A stretch of DNA of 16,134 nt from Flavobacteriaceae bacterium UBA5950 (GCA_002430545.1 DJCM01000033.1:1-16134), one strand, 5' to 3'. Shown: positions 7,443 to 15,274, counted from the stretch's first letter. Program-made: numbers and translations. Notes: generated by a model not told the origin, from the letters alone.

Positions 7443-9054
7443 TTTGAGAAAGGTTTCATATTTTATTTTTTGGGGTTGGCTATTTGCTCCAGCTATTTCA
7501 ATTAGTCAGATTCCCAGTGGCTATTACAACACAGCTGAAAACAAATCAGATCAAGCTCTCCGTTCAGCTTTACACGACATCATTGACGATCATATTGATT
7601 ACCCTTATACGAGTGGTTCTACTACAGACACTTGGGATATATTAAAGGTTTCAGATGCTGACCCTAACAATGTAAACAATGTCATTTTGATTTATACAAG
7701 AGAGTCTGTAGATGGACCACAGGAGAGTGATGGTTGGAATCGAGAACATGTTTGGGCAAAGTCAAGAGGGGATTTCGGCACCTCACGTCCGATGGGTACA
7801 GATGTTCACAACCTACGCGCCTGTAACAGCAATGTTAACTCTACACGCTCGAATTATAGTTTTGATGATTGCCCAAGTAGCAGTTGTAATGAGATTTATG
7901 GAAATTCATATAGTATCTCTGCACTTGTTTTCGAACCTCGTGATGAGGATAAAGGAGATGTTGCGCGTATTATTTTTTATATGGTTGTACGATATGAAGG
8001 AGACAGTGGAGAAGAAGATTTAGAAATGACCGAAAGTATTCTTTCTAGCTCAAGTAAATCCCCTCGTCACGGCGTTCGTTCGACACTGTTGGAGTGGCAC
8101 GAACAAGACCCAGTTGATGATTTTGAGCGCAACCGGAACAATGTGATTTACAGTTACCAAGGCAACAGAAATCCCTTTATCGATCACCCTGAGCTTGTAG
8201 GTTACATATGGGGCAACCAACAACAAGAGCCATGGAATAGCTCTTTGTCATCAGAAACTATATTTTTTAGCGAGTACGCTGAAGGATCATTAAACAATAA
8301 GTACATGGAAATATATAACCCAACAAATGCTACTATTAATTTGAGTGGTTATGCATGGGCCAATGTTTCAAATGATCAGGAAATTCCTGAAACACATGAA
8401 TTTTGGAATAATTTTCCTAGTGGAGCTCAAATTGCTCCTGGGGGCCTTTACATAATAGCACCAGAGCAAGCAGATTCTTACATAACCAATGTGGCAGATT
8501 ATACGACAACATATCTTTTCAATGGAGATGATGCATATGCGTTAGTTCGGGGAACCGAAACAAGTTATTCAGTTATTGATGTTGTAGGTATGGATTTTAC
8601 TAAGGCTGGTTATCAACGGGGGCCATGGGATGTTGCAGGGATTGCAAACGCAACAAAAGATCATACTCTAGTGCGAAAAGCTACTGTAACATCTGGAAAT
8701 GCAGGGGATTGGGCTTCAAGCTCAGGTACTAATGTTGATAATTCAGAATGGATAGTACTAGATAAAGATGATTGGAGTCATTTAAATGCTCCTAGTGAGA
8801 CATTAACCATATCTAATTTAGATGAATTAGATGTGAGTATTTACCCAAATCCCATACGAAACAGCTTTTTAGAAATTAGTCCAAGTATTAATGCCAACTC
8901 AATTGAGCTTTACAATGTCCAAGGCAAACGAATAAGTCAATCGTCTGGAACAGTTGAACGACTCGAAATGCCCATGACTTCAGGCATTTACTTTCTGCGC
9001 TTTGTTTTTGATCAATCAGTGGTTAATAAGCGAATTGTGGTCAAAGCGCCTTAA
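7420..9054 (+). CDS. Secreted endonuclease I with LTD and T9SS sorting domain
   Basis: The 544-residue product is a secreted nuclease of the endonuclease I (EndA/NucM-like) family, which cleaves DNA with a beta-beta-alpha-metal site. A signal peptide ends near residue 30 (FAPAISISQ). The nuclease domain (about 32-270) carries WNREHVWAKS (106-115, candidate catalytic His110), DVHNLRACNSNVNSTRSN (128-145) and QGNRNPFIDHPE (247-258). An LTD covers about 279-455 (FFSEYAEGS, NNKYMEIYNP, TKDHTLVRK). A T9SS type A tail covers about 470-544 (IYPNPI, LYNVQGKR, SGIYFLRF). The usual family motif is EHVWP; here the Pro is Ala, so activity is likely but worth testing. The start at 7420 overlaps the lipoprotein gene by 23 bases, and the stop overlaps umuD on the other strand by 14. 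Extracellular DNA is the likely substrate; this family can also cut RNA. Confidence 0.92.
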   Translation: MSKLLLNNLRKVSYFIFWGWLFAPAISISQIPSGYYNTAENKSDQALRSALHDIIDDHIDYPYTSGSTTDTWDILKVSDADPNNVNNVILIYTRESVDGPQESDGWNREHVWAKSRGDFGTSRPMGTDVHNLRACNSNVNSTRSNYSFDDCPSSSCNEIYGNSYSISALVFEPRDEDKGDVARIIFYMVVRYEGDSGEEDLEMTESILSSSSKSPRHGVRSTLLEWHEQDPVDDFERNRNNVIYSYQGNRNPFIDHPELVGYIWGNQQQEPWNSSLSSETIFFSEYAEGSLNNKYMEIYNPTNATINLSGYAWANVSNDQEIPETHEFWNNFPSGAQIAPGGLYIIAPEQADSYITNVADYTTTYLFNGDDAYALVRGTETSYSVIDVVGMDFTKAGYQRGPWDVAGIANATKDHTLVRKATVTSGNAGDWASSSGTNVDNSEWIVLDKDDWSHLNAPSETLTISNLDELDVSIYPNPIRNSFLEISPSINANSIELYNVQGKRISQSSGTVERLEMPMTSGIYFLRFVFDQSVVNKRIVVKAP

Positions 9055-9472
9055 GCACATGGGTGACTATGCCCCAAATCATAAGCTCGTTTTCTTCTGT
9101 GACTTGTATGGGTTTGTAGCGTTTGTTTTCGGCCATTAGCCATATACATTCCTTTTCGACTTTGAGTCGCTTGACTGTAAAATCACCATCGATTAGACAG
9201 ACTGCAATTTTTCCATCTTGGGGCTCCAAACTGCGATCAATGACCAGCAAGTCTCCGTCGTCCAAGCCTGCTCCAATCATTGACTGTCCAGCAACGCGTG
9301 CGTAAAAAGTGGCAGCTTCGTTTTTGACAGCGACCTTGTCTAAGCTAATGCGTGTTTCCTTAAAATCATCGGCTGGCGACGGAAACCCCGCCGATACGCC
9401 TTCTCCTGCTAGCCACACCCCATGTCCCGAAGTATCGGGAGAGAAGAAGTGTAGTCCTCCTTCTTTCTTCAA
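9041..9472 (-). CDS. umuD: UmuD-type S24 peptidase, translesion polymerase subunit
   Basis: The 143-residue product is a LexA/UmuD-family (peptidase S24) protein that cuts itself with RecA help and then partners UmuC in DNA polymerase V. The cleavage region SAGFPSPADDF is clear, with Ala28-Gly29 the predicted cut. Ser64 (AGQSM) and Lys101 (FTVKRL) are the catalytic dyad. There is no N-terminal helix-turn-helix, which separates it from LexA. The start is TTG at 9472: an in-frame TAG sits two codons upstream and the next usable start, GTG at Val19, would leave only nine residues before the cut. An AAGAGGA sequence lies about 7 bases before the TTG, one of few Shine-Dalgarno-like sites here. It follows umuC by 18 bases, so the pair is probably one transcript. 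Its 3' end overlaps the endonuclease gene. Confidence 0.9.
   Translation of the reverse strand: MKKEGGLHFFSPDTSGHGVWLAGEGVSAGFPSPADDFKETRISLDKVAVKNEAATFYARVAGQSMIGAGLDDGDLLVIDRSLEPQDGKIAVCLIDGDFTVKRLKVEKECIWLMAENKRYKPIQVTEENELMIWGIVTHVLKAL
9425..9440. repeat. Perfect hairpin in the 5' coding part of umuD
   Basis: TCCCGA (9425-9430) and TCGGGA (9435-9440) form a perfect 6-bp inverted repeat with a 4-base loop. It lies about 30 bases after the TTG start of umuD and encodes the SPDTSG segment. It may fold in the mRNA near the start; there is no T-run, so it is not a terminator. Confidence 0.5.
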
Positions 9473-9490
9473 ACCTATTCCTCTTTATGT

Positions 9491-10783
9491 TCAGCGCACA
9501 CGAATCACATCACGCACATCGGTTGTGTAGTGTGGCGACAAATGTGCTTGCCTCATCTTATAGGTTCTGTTCAAGTCTTGATTTGCAATTTTAATTTTAT
9601 GTGGGCCAAAGCGTTTGTGTAGGTAATCGATACGTTGCATCAAGGCTTGGTGCTTTGGATTTTCATAAGTAAACAAGGTCATTTGATAGGCATCCTCTGG
9701 TACAATACCTGTAACCATTACCCCAGCCTTTTTATATGATATGCCAGATTTATAAATCAAATCTAGGCCTTGGAGCGCTGTTTTGCTCAGGGTCAAACTC
9801 GAGTTGGTGGCAAAGGGCAAATGAATCATTGTACTGTTGCGATACTGTGGCATGTTGGGCATAAAGGGATTGCTGCGCACAAACACAACCAGTGCATGGG
9901 ATCTACTGTTTTGCTTGCGGAGCTTTTCGGCACACAGACTCGCAAAGGTCGAAACACGCTCGCGCAGTTCTTGAAAGTCATCGATGAGCGATTCAAAGCT
10001 GCGTGTAGTGGCAATGGCTTTTTTGGGTGCTGCAACCATTTCTAGTGGAATGGAAGATTTGCCGAGTAGGTCGTGTTTGAGACGAAGCTCAACGACACTC
10101 ATTTCTTTTCGCACCCAAGCATCGGAGAGTTGGGTGAAGTCATAGGCAGTATGTACGTTGCGCAATACCAATCGTTTGTTGTGGCGATACCCAATGCCCC
10201 ATACGTCGCCAATGGCAAGCCATTTCAATGCTTTGATGCGCTTTTCTTCAGAATCGATCACATAGACTCCGTTGGTTCGATCTGCAAATTTTTTAGCCAC
10301 TCGATTTGCGACCTTTGCCAAAGCCTTACTCGGACCAAGTCCAATACTGACAGGCATCCCCGTCCACTTGCGAACTCGCTTTTGCATTTGTTGTGCGTAG
10401 GCTTCTAAATCGTAATGTTCAAACCCTTCAAACTGTAAAAAGGCCTCATCAATACTATACACTTCCACCAAAGGGGTAAACTGTTTGAGCACGTCCATCA
10501 CACGCCGACTCATATCGCCGTACAATGGATAATTTGACGAAAACACCTTGATGTTGTGCTGGTTGAAAAACGAATGGTAATGATGTGCAGGCGCACCCAT
10601 GGGCAAGCCCAAGGCCTTGGCTTCATTGCTGCGTGCAATCACACAACCATCATTGTTGGAGAGGATAGCAATTGGCTTGCCCTCCAACGATGGTTGAAAA
10701 ATTCGCTCACAAGAAGCGTAAAAGTTGTTACAATCGACAAGTGCAAACACATTCAAAAATACACTTTTTAAACATGATTTCAT
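9491..10783 (-). CDS. umuC: UmuC, Y-family translesion DNA polymerase
   Basis: The product (430 residues from the ATG at 10783) is the catalytic subunit of DNA polymerase V, which copies past DNA lesions with low fidelity. The palm motifs are DCNNFYASCE (17-26, metal-binding Asp17) and YSIDEAFLQFEG (109-120, Asp112-Glu113). The helix-hairpin-helix GIGYRHNKRL starts near 196, and a little-finger region follows. QMTLF at 367-371 fits the QxxLF beta-clamp-binding motif. Many homologs begin right at FALVDCNNF, so the GTG at 10750 (residue 12) is a credible alternative start. It precedes umuD, the reverse of the E. coli umuDC order. SOS control is expected for the family, but I could not recognise a LexA site in the 81 bases upstream. 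Confidence 0.93.
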   Translation of the reverse strand: MKSCLKSVFLNVFALVDCNNFYASCERIFQPSLEGKPIAILSNNDGCVIARSNEAKALGLPMGAPAHHYHSFFNQHNIKVFSSNYPLYGDMSRRVMDVLKQFTPLVEVYSIDEAFLQFEGFEHYDLEAYAQQMQKRVRKWTGMPVSIGLGPSKALAKVANRVAKKFADRTNGVYVIDSEEKRIKALKWLAIGDVWGIGYRHNKRLVLRNVHTAYDFTQLSDAWVRKEMSVVELRLKHDLLGKSSIPLEMVAAPKKAIATTRSFESLIDDFQELRERVSTFASLCAEKLRKQNSRSHALVVFVRSNPFMPNMPQYRNSTMIHLPFATNSSLTLSKTALQGLDLIYKSGISYKKAGVMVTGIVPEDAYQMTLFTYENPKHQALMQRIDYLHKRFGPHKIKIANQDLNRTYKMRQAHLSPHYTTDVRDVIRVR

Positions 10784-10825
10784 CTATTTTTTCTTAACAA
10801 CTATATGTGCTATCTACTTGAAATA

Positions 10826-10842
10826 GTGTAGCTTTGTGTAGC
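10826..10842 (+). repeat. GTGTAGC direct repeat over the sucA -7 box
   Basis: GTGTAGC occurs at 10826-10832 and again at 10836-10842, exactly 10 bases apart, or one turn of the helix. The copies flank and overlap the -7 box, so an operator is conceivable; chance is also possible. Confidence 0.35.
10829..10836 (+). promoter_or_regulatory. Candidate -7 box for sucA
   Basis: TAGCTTTG matches the Bacteroidota -7 consensus TAnnTTTG exactly. A partial -33 element, TGTG at 10806-10809, lies 19 bases upstream. A start of transcription near 10843 would give a leader of about 20 bases before the sucA ATG at 10865. Confidence 0.5.
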
Positions 10843-10864
10843 AGACAAACAAACTCTTGCCAAG

Positions 10865-13597
10865 ATGGACAAGTATTCGTTTTTGAATGCTGCGCATACA
10901 GCTCATTTTGCAGAAATGTATGATCAGTATTTGATTAACCCAGATAGCGTAGAACCCAGCTGGCGTGCCTTTTTTCAAGGATTTGATTTTGGCATGGAAC
11001 AACAAGCGGATGTGGAAATCCCTGATGATGTTCTCAAGGAATTTCGTGTGGTCAAGCTCATCGACGCTTATCGTGGAAGTGGTCACTTATTCACCAAAAC
11101 AAACCCTGTTCGCAAACGTCGCCAGTACAAACCAACGCTAGATATCAAAAACTTTGGACTCGATCAAGACGACTTGACAACTGTCTTTAGCGCAGGAGAT
11201 ATCATCGGGATCGGAGCAGCTACTTTGGGCGATATTATCATTCACCTCGAGCGTATATATTGCGAGTCGATTGGTATGGAGTATATGTATATTCGCCATC
11301 CCGAACGCGTCAATTGGATTCAGAAGTGGATCAATAAAAATGGAAATCACCCAAATTTTAACAAAGAACAAAAAACACATATTCTCAAAAAACTAAACGA
11401 AGCAGTGACGTTCGAGCAGTTTTTACACACAAAATATGTTGGTCAAAAACGCTTCTCTTTGGAAGGTGGAGAGTCACTGATTCCCGCCATAGATGCACTG
11501 ATTGAAACTGCTGCCCTGGATGGCGTAGAACAATTTGTGTTTGGGATGGCGCATCGTGGTCGACTCAATACCTTGACTAATATTTTTGGAAAATCAGCTG
11601 CTGACATTTTTAGTGAGTTTGATGGAAAAGATTATGAAGAGGAGGTCTTTGATGGGGATGTGAAATATCACCTTGGTTGGACGTCCAATCGAATGACAGA
11701 TTCAGGTCTATGGGTCAATCTCAATATTGCGCCAAACCCATCTCACCTAGAGGCAGTCAATGCTGTTGTTGAAGGGATTACCAGAGCCAAGCAAGATCGT
11801 ACTTATGCCGAACAACCTAAAAAGGTAATGCCCATTCTCATCCATGGGGATGCAGCGATTGCTGCTCAAGGGGTGGTGTATGAAGTTGTGCAAATGGCGC
11901 AACTTGAAGGCTATAAAACGGGAGGTACAATACATATTGTGGTTAACAACCAAATTGGTTTTACCACCAATTATCTCGATGGGCGATCGAGTACTTATTG
12001 CACAGATGTTGGCAAAGCAACACTCTCGCCAGTTTTACACATCAACGCAGATGATGTGGAAGCTGTTGTTCATGCCATTCACTTTGCTGTGGCCTATCGA
12101 AACAGATTTAAAAGAGATGTCTTTATCGATTTACTGGGGTATCGAAAGTATGGGCACAACGAAGGTGACGAACCAAGATTTACCCAGCCAAAACTCTACA
12201 AGGCCATTGCCAATCATAAAAATCCCAGAGATATTTATGCTGAAAAATTGATTTCGGAACGTGTGATTACTCATCACGAACTCGATCAAATGGAAAAGGT
12301 GTACAAGGCAAGAATGGAAGAAAAACTGGTGGTGTCTCGTAAAGAAGAAAACACTATCATCACCCCCTTTATGCAAGATGAATGGGAGGGATTTCAGCGA
12401 GTCAAAGTGGATGAAATGCTTGAGTCTGTCGACACATCTTGTGATATAAAAACATTGGAAAAAGTGGGAAGTGCCATCACAAAACTTCCTGAGGATAAAT
12501 CGTTTATTAGCAAAATTCAACGCTTGACAAGCGAACGACACAAGATGTTTTTTGAAACCAAAACACTTGATTGGGCCATGGGGGAGATGCTCGCCTATGG
12601 GTCATTGCTTGCCGAGGGTCATGACGTTCGGGTGTCTGGTCAGGACGTGGAGCGAGGAACTTTTTCTCATCGTCATGCTGTGATCAAAGTAGAGGACTCT
12701 GAAGAGGAGTTGATCCTACTCAATTCAATAGCTAAAGACCAAGGTCAGTTTTCGATTTACAACTCACTGTTATCTGAATATGGTGTCATGGGCTTTGATT
12801 ATGGTTATGCATTGGCAAGGCCCAATTCGTTGACGATTTGGGAGGCTCAGTTTGGGGACTTTAGCAATGGTGCTCAAATCATGATAGACCAATATTTGTC
12901 TTCTGCCGAGGACAAATGGAAATTGCAAAATGGCCTGGTGCTTCTACTTCCTCATGGGTATGAAGGGCAAGGGGCAGAGCATTCTTCTGCTCGTATGGAG
13001 CGCTATCTACAGCTTTGTGCAAAAGACAATATGTATGTTGTTGATGTCACAACACCAGCCAATTTATTTCACGTGTTGCGAAGACAAGTCAAACCTCATT
13101 TCAGAAAGCCATTAGTGGTGTTTACACCCAAAAGTTTGTTGCGTCATGCAAAAGTGGTTTCTTCGATAGATGAATTTACAACAGGATCTTTTCAGCCAGT
13201 GATTCGAGAAGATGTCACCCCAATTAATAACACCAAAATACTCGTATTTTGTACAGGCAAATTTTATTATGACCTGATCGATGAGCGTGAAAAACAAGGT
13301 CGTGATGATGTCGCTATCATACGATTGGAACAATTGTTTCCCTTGCCCAAAAAAGAAATTGACAACATATTAGCAGACTATGCTCATGTTTCCGATGTGG
13401 TTTGGGCTCAAGAAGAACCTCGAAATATGGGTGCTTGGAGTCATTTGCTATTACACCTACCAGTAGCCCAGCACTTTCGTGTGGCTTCCAGACGATTCTA
13501 TGGCACACCAGCCGCGGGAAGTGCGACAAGATTCAAGAGACGACACCAACAAGTATTGGACTATGTTTTTGATCGTTCTAAAAATAATATGCGTTAA
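10865..13597 (+). CDS. sucA: 2-oxoglutarate dehydrogenase E1 component
   Basis: The 910-residue product is the thiamin-diphosphate E1 subunit of the 2-oxoglutarate dehydrogenase complex of the TCA cycle, which decarboxylates 2-oxoglutarate and passes the succinyl group to the lipoyl arm of E2. The N-terminal E2-contact segment (about 4-40, ending PSWRAFF) is present. The first catalytic half has FGMAHRGRLN (226-235), HGDAAIAAQG (327-336), the cofactor-binding NNQIGFTT (361-368) and YRKYGHNEGDEP (426-437). The pyrimidine-binding half has GQDVERGTFSHRHA (592-605) and PHGYEGQGAEHSSAR (696-710). Length is normal for the family and no lesion is seen. The ATG at 10865 places the N-terminal segment correctly. 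The E2 gene follows after 24 bases, forming a sucAB operon; no E3 gene is in the window. Confidence 0.97.
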   Translation: MDKYSFLNAAHTAHFAEMYDQYLINPDSVEPSWRAFFQGFDFGMEQQADVEIPDDVLKEFRVVKLIDAYRGSGHLFTKTNPVRKRRQYKPTLDIKNFGLDQDDLTTVFSAGDIIGIGAATLGDIIIHLERIYCESIGMEYMYIRHPERVNWIQKWINKNGNHPNFNKEQKTHILKKLNEAVTFEQFLHTKYVGQKRFSLEGGESLIPAIDALIETAALDGVEQFVFGMAHRGRLNTLTNIFGKSAADIFSEFDGKDYEEEVFDGDVKYHLGWTSNRMTDSGLWVNLNIAPNPSHLEAVNAVVEGITRAKQDRTYAEQPKKVMPILIHGDAAIAAQGVVYEVVQMAQLEGYKTGGTIHIVVNNQIGFTTNYLDGRSSTYCTDVGKATLSPVLHINADDVEAVVHAIHFAVAYRNRFKRDVFIDLLGYRKYGHNEGDEPRFTQPKLYKAIANHKNPRDIYAEKLISERVITHHELDQMEKVYKARMEEKLVVSRKEENTIITPFMQDEWEGFQRVKVDEMLESVDTSCDIKTLEKVGSAITKLPEDKSFISKIQRLTSERHKMFFETKTLDWAMGEMLAYGSLLAEGHDVRVSGQDVERGTFSHRHAVIKVEDSEEELILLNSIAKDQGQFSIYNSLLSEYGVMGFDYGYALARPNSLTIWEAQFGDFSNGAQIMIDQYLSSAEDKWKLQNGLVLLLPHGYEGQGAEHSSARMERYLQLCAKDNMYVVDVTTPANLFHVLRRQVKPHFRKPLVVFTPKSLLRHAKVVSSIDEFTTGSFQPVIREDVTPINNTKILVFCTGKFYYDLIDEREKQGRDDVAIIRLEQLFPLPKKEIDNILADYAHVSDVVWAQEEPRNMGAWSHLLLHLPVAQHFRVASRRFYGTPAAGSATRFKRRHQQVLDYVFDRSKNNMR

Positions 13598-13621
13598 CTT
13601 TACAAAGACAACAATAGAAAA

Positions 13622-14815
13622 ATGATTCTTGAAATGAAAGTCCCCTCACCAGGGGAATCAATCACCGAAGTTGAAATAGCAGATTGGCTCGTGCAAGACG
13701 GCGACTATGTCGAGAAAGATCAAGCCATTGCTGAGGTCGACTCTGACAAAGCTACTTTAGAACTCCCTGCAGAAGCCAGTGGAACCATTAACCTTAAAGC
13801 AGAAGTGGGCGATGCAATAGCTGTTGGAGCAGTGGTTTGTTTGATCGATACTGAAGCAGAAAAACCTGCAGATTCTGCGACCACACCCACTGTTGAGAAA
13901 AAAGAAATCCCTACAGCCCCAAAAGAGGAAACTGAAAATTATGCCGCTGGAGTGCCTTCGCCAGCTGCCAAAAAGATCCTTGATGAAAAAGGGATCGATG
14001 TTGTTTCGGTACACGGCACTGGACGCAATGGGAGGATCACCAAAGAAGATGCAATGCAAGCAGTTCCTTCGATGGGAACACCTACAGGAGATCGACCCCT
14101 TCAGCGTAAAAAAATGTCTTTACTTCGGCGTAAGGTTGCAGAGAGATTGGTTGCTGCCAAAAACGAAACAGCAATGCTCACGACCTTTAACGAGGCCGAT
14201 ATGTCAGCCATTTTTGATTTGAGAAAGAAATACAAAGAAAACTTTCAAGACAAACATGGGATAGGCTTGGGCTTTATGAGCTTTTTCACCAAAGCCGTTG
14301 TTCGCGCCTTACAGCAATTTCCAGATGTAAATTCGATGATTGATGGAAACGAACAGATCCTTTTTGACTATTGCGACATCAGTGTGGCAGTGTCTGGCCC
14401 AAAGGGTTTGATGGTGCCAGTGGCTCGCAATGCTGAAAACATGAGTTTTAGCGAGATTGAAAACGAAATCAAAACATTGGCGATTCGTGCACGCGACGGA
14501 AAAATTACTGTTGATGAAATGACAGGTGGAACTTTCACCATATCCAATGGGGGTGTATTTGGGTCTATGTTATCCACTCCAATCATCAATCCACCACAGT
14601 CGGGTATTTTGGGAATGCACAATATCATTCAGCGACCTGTGGCTGTTGATGGCAAAGTAGAGATTCGTCCAATGATGTACCTCGCCTTGTCTTACGACCA
14701 TCGCATCATTGATGGCAAAGAGTCGGTTGGTTTTTTGGTGGCTGTCAAGGAAGCACTTGAAGACCCGATCAATCTGCTGATGGATGGAAACGCCAAAAAG
14801 GCGTTGGGGATGTAG
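13622..14815 (+). CDS. sucB: 2-oxoglutarate dehydrogenase E2, succinyltransferase
   Basis: The 397-residue product is dihydrolipoyl succinyltransferase, the cytoplasmic core of the 2-oxoglutarate dehydrogenase complex. One lipoyl domain (1-77) carries EVDSDKATLE with Lys43 as the lipoylated residue. An Ala/Pro/Glu-rich linker follows (about 78-108), then the E1/E3-binding domain (109-146; VPSPAAKKIL, GTGRNGRITKEDA). The catalytic domain (about 160-397) contains TFTISNGGVFGS (304-315) and SYDHRIIDG (357-365), with His360 and Asp364 as the active-site pair. The ATG at 13622 is the first in frame; one four codons later is also possible. It directly follows sucA. Its stop lies two bases from the stop of the convergent protease gene. 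Confidence 0.97.
   Translation: MILEMKVPSPGESITEVEIADWLVQDGDYVEKDQAIAEVDSDKATLELPAEASGTINLKAEVGDAIAVGAVVCLIDTEAEKPADSATTPTVEKKEIPTAPKEETENYAAGVPSPAAKKILDEKGIDVVSVHGTGRNGRITKEDAMQAVPSMGTPTGDRPLQRKKMSLLRRKVAERLVAAKNETAMLTTFNEADMSAIFDLRKKYKENFQDKHGIGLGFMSFFTKAVVRALQQFPDVNSMIDGNEQILFDYCDISVAVSGPKGLMVPVARNAENMSFSEIENEIKTLAIRARDGKITVDEMTGGTFTISNGGVFGSMLSTPIINPPQSGILGMHNIIQRPVAVDGKVEIRPMMYLALSYDHRIIDGKESVGFLVAVKEALEDPINLLMDGNAKKALGM
14789..14805. repeat. Hairpin at the 3' end of sucB
   Basis: AACGCC (14789-14794) and GGCGTT (14800-14805) form a perfect 6-bp stem with an A5 loop, ending 7 bases before the sucB stop codon. No T-run follows on either strand, so it is not a standard terminator. It could protect the mRNA end, or be incidental to the codons. 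Confidence 0.35.
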
Positions 14816-14817
14816 CC

Positions 14818-15255
14818 TTATCTCAAATACAACCAGTCATTTTTATAATCAATGATCGCATTGACAGATTGTAGGATATCTGCTCCGATAATTCCATCAA
14901 CTGCCTCGATATCGTGTTTTTGAAGAGCGTGATTCACTGCTTGCATATCAAACAACACAACCGATCTGCGCTTGGAAGACCATGAACCAATCATCAATTC
15001 ATTGTGATGCGCCACTTTAGTATCCAACTCATTGGCACTTGCACTTGAAGCCTTTTCCTCACTTGGCTTAGGGTTGAGATGGAAATGTGTCGCTAGCTCA
15101 GTCGACACACAAGTCGTTGAAGCGCCAGTGTCAAGAACAAACCTTCCTGCAGTGCCATTCAATGTTGCAATCACAACATAATGATTGGTTGGGAGGGTCA
15201 ACAAACGAACTCTGGTATAGCCCCTCAATCGTAAGAATTGATAAAGTGTGTTCAT
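14818..15255 (-). CDS. Retropepsin-like aspartic protease
   Basis: The 145-residue product is a single-domain clan AA (retropepsin-like) aspartic protease. The active-site motif VLDTGAST lies at 40-47 (Asp42). The second conserved part, GIIGADIL, is near residues 121-128 and corresponds to the hydrophobic-hydrophobic-Gly segment of pepsin-like folds. With one DTG motif, the enzyme would need to dimerise. No signal peptide or membrane segment is visible, so it is predicted to be cytoplasmic. The N-terminus (LYQFLRLRGYTRVRL) is basic. The substrate is unknown, and no neighbour points to one: sucB is convergent two bases away, and tatD diverges from a 41-base shared promoter region. Confidence 0.82.
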   Translation of the reverse strand: MNTLYQFLRLRGYTRVRLLTLPTNHYVVIATLNGTAGRFVLDTGASTTCVSTELATHFHLNPKPSEEKASSASANELDTKVAHHNELMIGSWSSKRRSVVLFDMQAVNHALQKHDIEAVDGIIGADILQSVNAIIDYKNDWLYLR

Positions 15256-15274
15256 ACCTATGATAAATTGCCCT

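Noticed and set aside
9770..10408. Plus-strand open frames opposite umuC
   Set aside because: They lie within conserved umuC codons and show no signal, motif or spacing typical of a gene.
10784..10864. LexA/SOS box upstream of umuC
   Set aside because: I looked for an inverted repeat or a known box on the minus strand and found none convincing; only the direct repeats and the sucA -7 box stand out.
12131..12541. Long open frame on the minus strand inside sucA
   Set aside because: It runs opposite a highly conserved, intact enzyme gene, and its product (rich in Phe, His and Cys) has no recognisable family, so it is a shadow of sucA.
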